From assembly GCF_022898935.1 (NCBI RefSeq), contig NZ_JALIRP010000010.1, positions 93,006 through 157,005 on the forward strand: DNA of 64,000 nucleotides, in the 5' to 3' direction. The notes under the pieces are model-generated. The model was given only the letters and a program-made list of their open reading frames with translations. It had not been told where the DNA came from and did not search any database. The DNA comes from Paenibacillus mangrovi (GTDB lineage: Bacteria; Bacillota; Bacilli; Paenibacillales; Paenibacillaceae). The position numbers and the translations under genes were made by a program. Shown piece by piece: positions 8,139 to 17,546 of this stretch. Within the stretch, counting starts at the first letter, position 1; the number at the start of each line of letters is the position of its first letter.

Positions 8139-9359
8139 TTAATCCGTCAATTCTCTGCCCTTTGTCTCTGTTCCAAGAAGCAGTACGCCGATCGCACCGA
8201 TCAGGATGATAACAAAAAACATCATGAAAATGGTGCTGATCTGAACCTGATGCTGTACCATGTAACCGACCAGAAATGGAGCAATGACTCCCCCGATCCG
8301 TCCCACAGAAGTCGCAAGGCCTACGCCCGTGGAGCGTATCGAGGTTGGATACAGCTCCGGTGTATAAGCGTACAGACCGCCCCATGCACCCAGATTGAAG
8401 AAGGAGAGGCAGATTCCCGCTGCGATCAGCATACCTGCTGAATCGGCGATACCGAACCATGCTGCGCTTACTGCCGTCAGAACCAGATACGTAATCATCA
8501 CGAACTTCCGACCGAACTTTTCAATGAAGTACGCAGCCGTAAAATAGCCTGGCAGCTGCGCGATGGTCATAATCAGGACATATTCAAAGCTCTTGATCAG
8601 ACTGAAGCCCTTCATCGTCATCACGGACGGTAGCCAAAGAAACATGCCGTAATACGAAAATACAACAGAAAACCATAAAATCCAGAGCATCAGCGTCGTG
8701 CGGCTATGCTTGCTTGTCCAGATAGAGCTTAATTTGCTTGAAAAAGATATGGAAGCGACCTGATTCTGATTGCTCTTGTACACAGGCGAGTCATCGATCG
8801 CACGCCGTAAATACAGCGCATATAGTGCCGGAAGCGCTCCGATCACGAAAGCAATCTGCCAGCCATAGGTCGGGATCAGAAAATACGAAATCAGCGCTGC
8901 AACCAGCCAGCCGCCTGCCCAGAAGCTTTCGAGCAGCACCACAGCCCGCCCGCGCTGGCTTGCCGGCATGCTTTCGGAAACAAGCGTGGAAGCGACAGGA
9001 AGTTCTCCTCCAAGACCAATACCCGTTATGAAGCGGAGCAGGCAGAGCACCCAAAAACTTGAAGCCAGTGCTGACAATCCGCTAGCCACGGAAAAGATCA
9101 GCAAGGTCCATAGAAGTACCTTTTTGCGGCCAAAACGGTCTGCCAAATAACCGGCTGCCGCAGCACCAAATACCATCCCGAGTGAGTTCATACTGGTTAA
9201 TATGCCAACCTCTTGCGGGGACAGCTTCCAATCCAAGGCCAGAGCCGTCACGATAAAAGAAATAATACCTACGTCCATCGCATCAAATAGCCAGCTAAAG
9301 CCGGCGCTGAAAAGCAGTTTTCTTGTTTTCGCATTTTTCAAAAGCGCTGCATCATTCAT
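8139..9359 (-). CDS. niaP: MFS transporter, NiaP (niacin permease)-like
   Basis: Twelve-helix major facilitator protein of the metabolite:H+ symporter group, about 406 aa. Long stretches agree with what is known of B. subtilis NiaP/YceI: GWLFDAMDVG-type first helix (here SWLFDAMDVGIISF), DRFGRKKVLLWTLL loop between helices 2 and 3, GLGGELPVASTLVSE, and YGMFLWLPSVM. NiaP imports nicotinate for NAD synthesis. The symbol rests on this resemblance; sugar-acid or aromatic-acid symport is the alternative. ATG 9359 is preceded by GAGGAAG; a TTG at 9362 is equally placed. A MarR-type gene lies just upstream on the same strand and may control it. Confidence 0.75.
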   Translation of the reverse strand: MNDAALLKNAKTRKLLFSAGFSWLFDAMDVGIISFIVTALALDWKLSPQEVGILTSMNSLGMVFGAAAAGYLADRFGRKKVLLWTLLIFSVASGLSALASSFWVLCLLRFITGIGLGGELPVASTLVSESMPASQRGRAVVLLESFWAGGWLVAALISYFLIPTYGWQIAFVIGALPALYALYLRRAIDDSPVYKSNQNQVASISFSSKLSSIWTSKHSRTTLMLWILWFSVVFSYYGMFLWLPSVMTMKGFSLIKSFEYVLIMTIAQLPGYFTAAYFIEKFGRKFVMITYLVLTAVSAAWFGIADSAGMLIAAGICLSFFNLGAWGGLYAYTPELYPTSIRSTGVGLATSVGRIGGVIAPFLVGYMVQHQVQISTIFMMFFVIILIGAIGVLLLGTETKGRELTD

Positions 9360-9396
9360 CAAGTTGTCTTCCTCTACATGTATTCTTTGGCGCTGC

Positions 9397-9807
9397 TTAA
9401 GGCACCACGGTTAGTTTACCTAATAAATATATCAATAATTGCTGATTATGTGCGGAAATACGTGAAAGTATGGTAGCAAGGAATGCGTCCCTGATCTGCA
9501 AGCCGCGAATGACCTCCTGCCGTCCTTTGTCCGAAATTGACACCCAGACAATTCGTCGATCATTACCATCGCGATCGCGTGTGATCAATCCGTTCTTCTC
9601 CATCCGGTCCAGCAGCATCGTTACGGCAGCCGGGCTAGTCGCCAGCAGAGGTGTCAGCTCAGAAGGCTTCATCCGCTCTTGTTCCTCAAGTACCTCAAGA
9701 ACAGCAAGCTGGGCTTCTGTAAGCGCGGGAGCCAGTTCATTCTCCATATGTAATTTGTAATCTTTACTCAGTTTAGACCATATTTTCGCAAATTCGGAAG
9801 TCTGCAC
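9397..9807 (-). CDS. MarR-family transcriptional regulator
   Basis: Winged-helix dimeric regulator, 136 aa. The recognition region reads MKPSELTPLLATSPAAVTML followed by the wing ITRDRDGNDRRIVWVSIS, a typical MarR DR-DR wing. The open frame reaches 9909, but GAAAGGAAGG lies 7 nt before an in-frame GTG at 9807, which gives the usual MarR length. Located 37 bp upstream of the transporter gene in the same direction, so the two are likely co-transcribed and the regulator probably senses the transporter's substrate or a related phenolic. Its ligand cannot be read from sequence. Confidence 0.85.
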   Translation of the reverse strand: MQTSEFAKIWSKLSKDYKLHMENELAPALTEAQLAVLEVLEEQERMKPSELTPLLATSPAAVTMLLDRMEKNGLITRDRDGNDRRIVWVSISDKGRQEVIRGLQIRDAFLATILSRISAHNQQLLIYLLGKLTVVP

Positions 9808-9896
9808 GGAATTTCCTTCCTTTCGTAAGCAATCTTTTACAGGATTAACTTTCGCGCAATTTCGTTCCAATTCCTTCCTCACTCCGAAAAAAATTT

Positions 9897-9937
9897 GAGA
9901 AAAAGGCATCCCCGCCCGGAGTGGGCAAGGATACCTT
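9897..9937 (-). terminator. Terminator of parE-parC
   Basis: AAAGG.ATCC..GCCC and GGGC..GGAT.CCTTT form a stem with small internal loops; the minus strand continues CCTTTTTC. It lies about 35 bp after the parC stop and before the MarR gene. Confidence 0.7.
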
Positions 9938-9971
9938 TAAAGGGTTTCTACACATGGCTTGACAAGGTTCA

Positions 9972-12416
9972 TCAAGATGATTCCGGATGCACCAGCAAAA
10001 CAGAAATTTCGTCTTTTTTCTCAAGATGCACGAGCAATTTTCCTGTCGATTTGCGATCCGCGATCGGAGCCTGTTCTGAACTGAAAGTATAACTTTGTCC
10101 TTCGCTGCTGATCGCAGTAATTTGCAGCGGTTCCCGGCAGTAGAACGCTCCAGCAATCCGGTTTCCGTTTGGTTTTACACGTTTGCCTTCCTTGAATTCG
10201 AAGCTCGCGAGGCCCTTGCCTCCACGGCTTTGCGGCTGGTAATCCGCCAGCAGGGAACGCTTGCCGTAACCAAGATCCGTCAGCGTCAGTATTTCGCCTT
10301 CATCTTCCTCCACCCATAACGCTGAGACGACCTCGTCTCCTTCCCGAAGCTGAATCCCCTTCACACCTGCGGACACACGGCCCATGGCATTGACGTCACT
10401 TTCCCTGAAACGGATGCTCATGCCGTCTTTGCTGACCAGCAGGATATCCTTGATTCCATCGCTGAGCGTGACCGATATAATCTCGTCGTCGGCGCCAACC
10501 TTGCAGGCCGCCACCGCACTCGAGCGGTTCGTCATATATTCCTTGAGCTCCGTCCGTTTGACCTGCCCTTTTTTCGTGACAAAAACAAGCGACTGATTCG
10601 GTTCATCAAAATTGCTCACCGGAATCACGCCGGCAATGATGTCTTCCTTGGAAAGGTGAATGACATTGACGATCGCCGTGCCTGGATCCTTCCATTTGAA
10701 TTCCGGTATCTGGTGAACCGGCAGCAGGAAGTATTGACCCTTTTGCGTGAAGATCAGCAAATTATCCAGTGTATTGATCTCCAGAATTTTGGAGGTAAAG
10801 TCGCCTTCCTTGACGCCTGAACCGCCGCGCTCTCCGCCGGATCTTGTAAAGGAAAGCATGCTTGTCCGCTTGATGTAGCCTTCTTGCGATAAGGTCACCA
10901 GCACATCCTCGGAGCTGACCATGACTTCCAAATTGACCTTGATCTCCTCTACTTCGCCCTGGATGGAGCATCTACGGTCAATGCCGTATTTATCGCGGAT
11001 TTCCAGCAGTTCTTTGCGGATCAATGCAATCAGCTTTTTGTCGCTATCCAAGATGGCACGGTAGGTATCGATTCTCTTCAAAAGCTCTTCGAGCTCTTTC
11101 TGTAGTGTCGTAATCTCCAGATTCGTTAAGCGGTACAACTGGAGGGTCAAAATGGAATCCGCCTGCCGCTCGGTGAATCCGAACATCCACATAAGGTTGT
11201 TCTGCGCATCCTGGCGGTTCTTCGAGGCTTTGATCGCCGCGATAACCTCATCGAGGATATTCAGGGCTTTAACGAGTCCTTCCAGCACGTGAGCACGGTC
11301 CTCGGCCTTCTCCAGATCATAGCGGGTGCGGTTACTGACCACTTCACGCTGATGCTCGATATAAGCCTCCAGCATAGCTTTGAGCCCCAGTTGCTGAGGA
11401 GCCTTATTCACAATAGAGACCATGTTGAAGTTATAGGTCACCTGAAGATCTGTCTTTTTCAGCAAATAAGCCAAAATCCCCTGCGCATCGGCTTCCTTTT
11501 TAATCTCAACGACGATTCGAAGGCCATCACGTCCGCTCTCGTCGCGGACCTCAGCGATCCCCTCGATTTTTTTCTCCAGACGGATGTTTTCCATCTGCGT
11601 AACGAGCCGGGATTTAACCACCTGATAAGGTATTTCCGTTACTACGATTTGCTGTTTGCCGCCGCGTAAAAACTCAATATCAGCTTTGGAACGCAGATAA
11701 ATGCGTCCTTTTCCTGTACGGTAGGCTTCCTTGATTCCCTCTTCGCCCATGATCAGGCCGCCTGTCGGGAAATCGGGGCCTTTGATGAAGGTCATGATCT
11801 CCTCAAGTTCAATTTCCGGTTTTTGCATGATCGCTACGCAGGCATCGATGACCTCACGCAGGTTATGCGGCGGAATCTCCGTGGCAAAGCCTGCCGAAAT
11901 CCCGCTGACGCCATTGACCAGAAGGTTGGGATAACGGGATGGAAGTACAACTGGCTCCTTCGCGGTATTATCGAAGTTGTCTTTAAACTGAACCGTACGT
12001 TTATCAATATCTCGCAGCATTTCCAAAGCGATTGGCGACAGTCTAGCTTCGGTATAACGCATCGCTGCAGGCGGATCATCATCAATCGAACCCCAGTTGC
12101 CATGACCATCGACAAGCACATGTCCCATTTTCCACGGCTGAGCCATTCTGACCATACCGTCATAGATGGAAGTATCCCCGTGCGGATGGTAATTACCCAT
12201 GACATCGCCGACCGTTTTCGCAGATTTGCGATAGCCTTTATCCGGCATATTACCCGACTCATACATGGCGTACAGAATACGGCGCTGTACCGGCTTGAGT
12301 CCATCCCGGACATCCGGAATCGCGCGGTCCTGAATAATATATTTGGAATACCGGCCGAAGCGGTCGCCAACCACCTCTTCCAGAAAAGCCGGCATAAACT
12401 GTTCTGATAAACTCAT
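9972..12416 (-). CDS. parC: DNA topoisomerase IV subunit A
   Basis: Catalytic DNA-cleaving subunit that, with ParE, decatenates sister chromosomes. 814 aa with the winged-helix/tower core and a C-terminal beta-pinwheel. The catalytic Tyr lies in AAMRYTEARLS. The quinolone-resistance region reads HPHGDTSIYDGMVRMAQ: Thr stands at the position where B. subtilis ParC has Ser, and Asp at the usual Glu. The protein lacks the GyrA-box typical of gyrase and is paired with parE, so it is called parC not gyrA. AAGGTG precedes the ATG; the gene begins 11 bp after the parE stop. Confidence 0.93.
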   Translation of the reverse strand: MSLSEQFMPAFLEEVVGDRFGRYSKYIIQDRAIPDVRDGLKPVQRRILYAMYESGNMPDKGYRKSAKTVGDVMGNYHPHGDTSIYDGMVRMAQPWKMGHVLVDGHGNWGSIDDDPPAAMRYTEARLSPIALEMLRDIDKRTVQFKDNFDNTAKEPVVLPSRYPNLLVNGVSGISAGFATEIPPHNLREVIDACVAIMQKPEIELEEIMTFIKGPDFPTGGLIMGEEGIKEAYRTGKGRIYLRSKADIEFLRGGKQQIVVTEIPYQVVKSRLVTQMENIRLEKKIEGIAEVRDESGRDGLRIVVEIKKEADAQGILAYLLKKTDLQVTYNFNMVSIVNKAPQQLGLKAMLEAYIEHQREVVSNRTRYDLEKAEDRAHVLEGLVKALNILDEVIAAIKASKNRQDAQNNLMWMFGFTERQADSILTLQLYRLTNLEITTLQKELEELLKRIDTYRAILDSDKKLIALIRKELLEIRDKYGIDRRCSIQGEVEEIKVNLEVMVSSEDVLVTLSQEGYIKRTSMLSFTRSGGERGGSGVKEGDFTSKILEINTLDNLLIFTQKGQYFLLPVHQIPEFKWKDPGTAIVNVIHLSKEDIIAGVIPVSNFDEPNQSLVFVTKKGQVKRTELKEYMTNRSSAVAACKVGADDEIISVTLSDGIKDILLVSKDGMSIRFRESDVNAMGRVSAGVKGIQLREGDEVVSALWVEEDEGEILTLTDLGYGKRSLLADYQPQSRGGKGLASFEFKEGKRVKPNGNRIAGAFYCREPLQITAISSEGQSYTFSSEQAPIADRKSTGKLLVHLEKKDEISVLLVHPESS

Positions 12417-12427
12417 GAATTCACCTT

Positions 12428-14413
12428 CTATTCCTCGAGCTCTCTAAAGTCAACATTTTCCACGATCCAGCGCTTGCGCGGGTCGATTTTATCGCCCATT
12501 AGCGTGGATACCCGGCGTTCCGCTTTGGCCGCATCTTCAATCTGAACCTGCAGCAGCGTGCGCGTTTCCGGATTCATGGTTGTCTCCCACAGCTGATCAG
12601 GATTCATTTCGCCGAGACCTTTGTAACGCTGCAGTTCGTAATTTTTGCCGAATTCCTTGAGATAGTTTTGGAGCTGCTCGTCATTGTAAGCATAACGTAC
12701 CGTCTCAAGCTTGCCCGACTTGCGCGTGATCTTGTATAAAGGCGGTTGGGCGATATATACTCTGCCTTCGTCAATCAGCGGCTTCATGTACCGGTAAAAG
12801 AATGTCAGAAGTAGAACTTGAATATGCGCTCCGTCCGTATCGGCATCCGTCATAATTATGATTTTGGAGTAATTGCTGTCTTCGATTTCAAACTCGGTTC
12901 CGATTCCCGCGCCAATCGCGTTAATGATGATGCGGTATTCTTCATTTTTCATAATATCGGCGAGCTTCGCTTTCTCCGGATTCAGTGGCTTCCCTTTCAG
13001 AGGAAGAATAGCCTGAATCTTGGAGTCACGGCCCTGCTTGGCCGAACCGCCGGCGGAGTTCCCTTCGACAACAAACAGCTCAGTACGGGTGAAATCCTTG
13101 GACTGGGCTGGACTAAGCTTCCCTCCGAGGCTCGTACCTTCACTACGCTTCTTGCCGCTGCGCATATCGTCGCGGGCTTTACGAGCCACTTCGCGCGCTT
13201 TGGAGGCTTGAATTGCTTTTTTGATCAGAGTCTGTGCTATCTGCGGATTCTCCTCAAGGAACGTCTGCATCTTCTCGGTAACGATGGCATCCACCGTACT
13301 GCGGGCAGATGCGCTTCCCAGCTGATCCTTCGTCTGACCGACAAACTCAACTTCAGCCATTTTGACGCTGATGACTGCCATCATGCCTTCGCGGAGGTCA
13401 TTGCCCTCAAGGTTCTTGTCCTTTTCTTTAAGCATGTTGTTCTTGCGGGCATAATCATTCATGATGCGAGTGTATGCCGTCTTAAAACCAGTTTCATGCG
13501 TACCCCCGCCACGAGTCGGGATCGAGTTCACGAAAGAAGCAAGTGTTTCAGTATAGCCTGCGTTATATTGCAGCGCCACCTCAATCTCCACTTCATCCTT
13601 CTCGCCGTAAAAATGGATGACATCATGGAGAACATCCTTGCCATCATTCAAAAACGCGACGAATTGGCTGGCTCCGCCCTCATAATAAAATTCATCCGAA
13701 TTACCTGAACGCTCATCTTTCAGCACGATGCGTAGTCCGGAGTTCAAAAAGGCGATTTCCTGCAAACGCTCTGCTAGCGTATCATAATTAAACTGGATGC
13801 CACCATGAAAAACGCGGATGTCAGGCTTGAAGGTCACCTTCGTTCCCGTTTTGTTGGTATTCCCCAGAACCTCAAGTCCCGTAACTGGCTCGCCAACATG
13901 TTCCTTGCCGTTTTTATCCTGCCAGTATTCGAAGCGTTGGCGGTGAATTTTACCGTCGCGGTAAATTTCGACCTCCAGCCATTCCGAAAGCGCGTTCGTT
14001 ACCGAAGCACCAACACCATGCAGACCGCCGGATTTCTTGTATCCTCCACCGCCGAACTTGCCTCCGGCATGAAGGATCGTGTACACGACCTGTGGTGTCG
14101 GTATTCCTGTCTTATGCATTCCTGTCGGAATGCCTCGTCCATTATCAACGACGGTAATTGAACCGTCTTTGTGTAAAGTAAGATCAATTCTCGTGCAGTA
14201 TTTGGCCAAGTGCTCATCGACGGCATTATCCACGATTTCCCATACCAGATGGTGAAGCCCTGATGAACTGGTGCTGCCAATATACATGCCTGGCCGTTTA
14301 CGAACCGCAACCAGGCCTTCGAGCACTTGAATGTCGTCAGCATCGTATCCAGTGTGGCCGTTATTGCCGCCGCCCTGTGATGACTCTGCAAACATATCGA
14401 TCTGCTCGACCAT
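12428..14413 (-). CDS. parE: DNA topoisomerase IV subunit B
   Basis: ATPase subunit of topoisomerase IV, 661 aa. GHKL ATP site: EIVDNAVDEHLA (N box), VVDNGRGIP (G1) and SGGLHGVGASVTNALS (G2). The TOPRIM part has VVEGNSAGGSAKQGRD and the DTDGAHI metal motif. The length and the absence of the gyrB-specific insertion fit ParE. AAGGGGG lies just before the ATG at 14413. Operon parE-parC, with the terminator at 9897-9937. Confidence 0.94.
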   Translation of the reverse strand: MVEQIDMFAESSQGGGNNGHTGYDADDIQVLEGLVAVRKRPGMYIGSTSSSGLHHLVWEIVDNAVDEHLAKYCTRIDLTLHKDGSITVVDNGRGIPTGMHKTGIPTPQVVYTILHAGGKFGGGGYKKSGGLHGVGASVTNALSEWLEVEIYRDGKIHRQRFEYWQDKNGKEHVGEPVTGLEVLGNTNKTGTKVTFKPDIRVFHGGIQFNYDTLAERLQEIAFLNSGLRIVLKDERSGNSDEFYYEGGASQFVAFLNDGKDVLHDVIHFYGEKDEVEIEVALQYNAGYTETLASFVNSIPTRGGGTHETGFKTAYTRIMNDYARKNNMLKEKDKNLEGNDLREGMMAVISVKMAEVEFVGQTKDQLGSASARSTVDAIVTEKMQTFLEENPQIAQTLIKKAIQASKAREVARKARDDMRSGKKRSEGTSLGGKLSPAQSKDFTRTELFVVEGNSAGGSAKQGRDSKIQAILPLKGKPLNPEKAKLADIMKNEEYRIIINAIGAGIGTEFEIEDSNYSKIIIMTDADTDGAHIQVLLLTFFYRYMKPLIDEGRVYIAQPPLYKITRKSGKLETVRYAYNDEQLQNYLKEFGKNYELQRYKGLGEMNPDQLWETTMNPETRTLLQVQIEDAAKAERRVSTLMGDKIDPRKRWIVENVDFRELEE

Positions 14414-14492
14414 TCATGCTCCCCCTTTGTGCTTCTTTATGTAGGATTTCTATCCCGAAATGCAAACAGATGTTTTGTTATCCTTGTCCATT

Positions 14493-15482
14493 TTAATTCA
14501 AGATATCCCTTCTCGTAAAGACAAGGAATGAGATTATAAGCGCGGCAACCGCCCAAACGGACAAAACCGTAAGTGAAAACCCAAGTGTCATTCCCTCAAT
14601 CGGAGCCGGTGTACCTGACAGATAGTCCGTCAAATCCAGGTTTACCATAAACAAATATTTGGCGCTGTTCCAGGCCGATGCCATGTTCGTCAAAATCGAT
14701 CCCGCAATCAGCGCGGCCATCATGACAACGATGCTTGCCGCCGTACTCCGAATAAGGACCGATACCATGAAGGCGAGTGAAGCCACGGTCAGACTTACGA
14801 ACCAGACCAATCCCCCCTGCATGAGCAGGTATTTCCACTGTGGAACAGCATGTACTGCAGAAAGATCCACGTTAGAGCCTGTAATTTGAAAGCCCGTAAA
14901 TACCGGGAGATTAAATCCTTGATATCCAAAAAAAGCTCCCGATATCACGTACGTAATGACAAACGCGGCTACAACAGTAAGTGAAGTGAACATGTACAGC
15001 GCCACCAGTTTGCTCAGCAGCACCTTCCACCTTTTTACCGGCCTTGTTAGAAGCATTTTGATTGTGCCTGTCGTTCTCTCCCCGGATACTATATCGGATG
15101 CAATCGCCATAATCAAAAGAGGGATAAACAAAGTTATCGAATTTGCCATGAACTCCCGTGTAAATGTGACTCCATTCGGTTCATTCGGATTGATGTCATG
15201 ATCCAGGTAATACTGAAGCTGCTGCACTAAAACTTTCCTGTACTTCTTCCATTCCTCAGGTACGCGATCACTTCCTAGGGAATTCTCATTATCGGTTATT
15301 TGCTGCTGCACTTCAAGCCTCCAGTCGCCGTGAAATTTCGCACGGGTCTGTTCAGCGGAGCGCATCTGGGCATAAGTGAAAATAGGAACCAGCACCAGCA
15401 AAATTAACAGAATAACATAAAAGCGTTTCTTTTTAATAATTTTGATGGTTTCATTTTTGATCAGAGGCAACACGCTATTCAA
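14493..15482 (-). CDS. ABC-2 type transporter permease
   Basis: Membrane subunit of an ABC-2 exporter, about 329 aa. One N-terminal helix follows a Lys-rich start (KIIKKKRFYVILLILLVL), then a large extracellular loop, then five helices, including the characteristic SDIVSGERTTGTIKMLLTRP amphipathic element. Stop and start overlap with the ATPase gene: GGAGG sits 9 nt before TTG 15482, while the GTG at 15491 abuts the ribosome site. The pair probably exports a peptide, lipid or antibiotic; substrate not inferable. Confidence 0.85.
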   Translation of the reverse strand: MNSVLPLIKNETIKIIKKKRFYVILLILLVLVPIFTYAQMRSAEQTRAKFHGDWRLEVQQQITDNENSLGSDRVPEEWKKYRKVLVQQLQYYLDHDINPNEPNGVTFTREFMANSITLFIPLLIMAIASDIVSGERTTGTIKMLLTRPVKRWKVLLSKLVALYMFTSLTVVAAFVITYVISGAFFGYQGFNLPVFTGFQITGSNVDLSAVHAVPQWKYLLMQGGLVWFVSLTVASLAFMVSVLIRSTAASIVVMMAALIAGSILTNMASAWNSAKYLFMVNLDLTDYLSGTPAPIEGMTLGFSLTVLSVWAVAALIISFLVFTRRDILN

Positions 15483-16458
15483 TGCTTTCACCCTCCGTCA
15501 TCTTCAGGAACAGCTGTTCCAAGGTCGGGTTGATCTTGTGCACGCCCTGAACAGAAATTCCCGAATTCACAAGATGCAACACCATTCCGGCAATGTCTTC
15601 TTCTTCCATACGGGTCACAATAGCGTTCGGTCCCATACCCGCAATAATCGTATCATCCAGTACCCTATCTACCTGCTCGATCACTTCGATCTCCTGCCGG
15701 CTGGTTAATTCCCGTTTCCCAGCTTCGACAGGCTCCAGATCCCAGATCACATATTTCGCGTTCGCAGCCACAAGCTCCTCTACTTCACCTACGGCCAGAA
15801 CCCGTCCGAGGCTGATTATCGCCACCCGGTCGCATAAAAGCTGGATTTCGCTCAGCAAATGGCTTGATACAAATACCGCTAGCCCGTCCTCCGCCAGCTC
15901 TCTAATAAATTGACGCAGCTCCTTGATTCCTTTGGGGTCAAGACCGTTTGTCGGTTCATCGAGAATAAGCAGCTTCGGTCTGCCCAATAGAGCCTGTGCG
16001 ATGCCAAGCCGCTGACGCATCCCGAGCGAATACGTGCTCACCTTATCATGAATGCGTTGATCAAGGCGGACGATATTGACAACTTCTTGAATCCTCTCCC
16101 TGTCAATTCCAGGCTGCATGCGGGCAAAATGCTCCAGGTTCTCCCAGCCGGTGAGATACGTATACATCTCGGGATTCTCCACGATCGAGCCGACATAACT
16201 CAGTGCTTGCTCCTGCTGCTTATTCACATCGAAGCCGCATACTTTGATGGTGCCGCTGCTCGGCTTGATCAGATCCACGAGCATACGGATCGTCGTCGTT
16301 TTCCCCGCTCCGTTCGGACCTAGAAACCCAAAGATCTCACCTTCACGGACGTCAAATGTCACATCTTCAATAATCCATTTTCTTCCGATCTTCTTCTTGA
16401 CATGCTCAACCGATAACACGATATGATCTTGAGCACTCGGGTTGTCCGTCACAGGCAT
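15475..16458 (-). CDS. ABC transporter ATP-binding protein
   Basis: ATPase of the ABC-2 exporter above, 327 aa. Walker A GPNGAGKTTTIRML, signature YSLGMRQRLGIAQALL, Walker B LLILDEPTNGLDP and H-loop VSSHLLSE are intact. The C-terminal 80 residues are the extension usual in NatA/BcrA-like drug or lantibiotic exporters. AAAGGAGCGAAGAAC precedes the ATG. First gene of the two-gene unit; the GDSL esterase gene lies 30 bp upstream in the same direction and could share its transcript. Confidence 0.9.
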   Translation of the reverse strand: MPVTDNPSAQDHIVLSVEHVKKKIGRKWIIEDVTFDVREGEIFGFLGPNGAGKTTTIRMLVDLIKPSSGTIKVCGFDVNKQQEQALSYVGSIVENPEMYTYLTGWENLEHFARMQPGIDRERIQEVVNIVRLDQRIHDKVSTYSLGMRQRLGIAQALLGRPKLLILDEPTNGLDPKGIKELRQFIRELAEDGLAVFVSSHLLSEIQLLCDRVAIISLGRVLAVGEVEELVAANAKYVIWDLEPVEAGKRELTSRQEIEVIEQVDRVLDDTIIAGMGPNAIVTRMEEEDIAGMVLHLVNSGISVQGVHKINPTLEQLFLKMTEGESIE

Positions 16459-16488
16459 GTTCTTCGCTCCTTTCCTAAGCTAGCGCTT

Positions 16489-17328
16489 CTAACGTATCGC
16501 TTGAACAATACGCTCGGCAATTTGCTGGTAACCGTCGCCGTTCGGATGAAAATGATCTGAAGACAAATATTTATCCAGATTGTGCTGGAAAAGATCAAAT
16601 GTCGGCACCAGCATCATGTTGCTGTTTTTGTTGATGGTCTCTAGCGCTGCTTGATTCCAGCTGGATACCGCCTGATTGCCCGGTATCTGCAAGTCCTTGA
16701 TATCGCCAAACGGGTTATACAATCCGATATAGACAATCCATGCGTTAGGGTTAATGGCACGAATGCGTTCCAAAATGGCCTTAAGCTGAGTTGAAGCCTT
16801 AGGCAGCCCTTTTAACAGGTCTTTCGGATCAAGTTCTAGTCCGGTAGCTGTAGACGATGTTCCAGCGATGCCTTTGACAGCGGACTCGGCACCCTGAAAT
16901 AGGTCATTGCCCCCGATGGACAAAAGGATGATATCTGCTTGTCCGAGTACATATTGTGTCCCCCGCTCCTCGAGCTTTGGTAGCAGTCCGGTCGTTGTAA
17001 GACCGTTAATGCCGAGATTGTTCAGGAGGATAACTTTTTTGCCCGTATCCTTCGCCAGCTCATTGACGGTACGCCTAGCAAATCCCATGCCGGTGTTGTC
17101 TCCTGTCCCTTTGGCCAGGGAATCACCAATCGCGGCAATCTTTATTTCCTTCTTGGCTTCAGGACCTTTAGCTTCATGATTCTCTTGCGGCTGCGCCGCC
17201 GAAGGGGTTTGCCCAGCCTGTGGATACTGGATATCCTTAATCGCATAGACAAAGCCGATAAGCAGAAGGAGCGTGGCCAAAATCGACACGATGCTCACGA
17301 TACGCCATATCCATTTCGATGAATTCAA
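16489..17328 (-). CDS. Membrane-anchored GDSL esterase/lipase
   Basis: SGNH-hydrolase with an N-terminal membrane anchor (residues about 8-28) and a short Pro/Gln/Glu-rich linker, so the enzyme acts outside the cell. Block I is AIGDSLAKGTG (Ser nucleophile), block III is SIGGNDLF, and block V is SSDHFHPNGDGYQ with the Asp-His pair. Similar to YpmR of Bacillus; substrate unknown. The frame begins at 17349, but GGAGG lies 8 nt before an in-frame TTG at 17328, which is the better start (279 aa). Leads the group with the ABC-2 exporter. Confidence 0.83.
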   Translation of the reverse strand: MNSSKWIWRIVSIVSILATLLLLIGFVYAIKDIQYPQAGQTPSAAQPQENHEAKGPEAKKEIKIAAIGDSLAKGTGDNTGMGFARRTVNELAKDTGKKVILLNNLGINGLTTTGLLPKLEERGTQYVLGQADIILLSIGGNDLFQGAESAVKGIAGTSSTATGLELDPKDLLKGLPKASTQLKAILERIRAINPNAWIVYIGLYNPFGDIKDLQIPGNQAVSSWNQAALETINKNSNMMLVPTFDLFQHNLDKYLSSDHFHPNGDGYQQIAERIVQAIR

Positions 17329-17500
17329 AACCGATCCCTCCAAGTTCATCTTTGATGGCTTTCATGTTTTTTAACCGTCAAATACATATGTACATAAACA
17401 TAAAACTTCTATGCAAAATTTGCAAATCAGGGCAGGATCTCTCTTAAGCATGCCAAGTATAAGCCCTTAATATAAGGATGATCATATGTGTTGAACAGTA

Positions 17501-17532
17501 AAAAAAGCCCGCTTCCCTAAGGAAACGGACTT
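17501..17532 (-). terminator. Terminator of the CAP-domain gene
   Basis: A 12-bp stem (AAGTCCGTTTCC / GGAAGCGGGCTT on the minus strand, with G-T wobbles) with a 4-nt loop and T6. It lies 15 bp after the stop at 17547. Confidence 0.85.
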
Positions 17533-17546
17533 CGTTATAAGTTATA

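Noticed and set aside
9972..12416. gyrA instead of parC
   Set aside because: It is paired with parE, the partner lacks gyrB features, and the GyrA-box was not seen.
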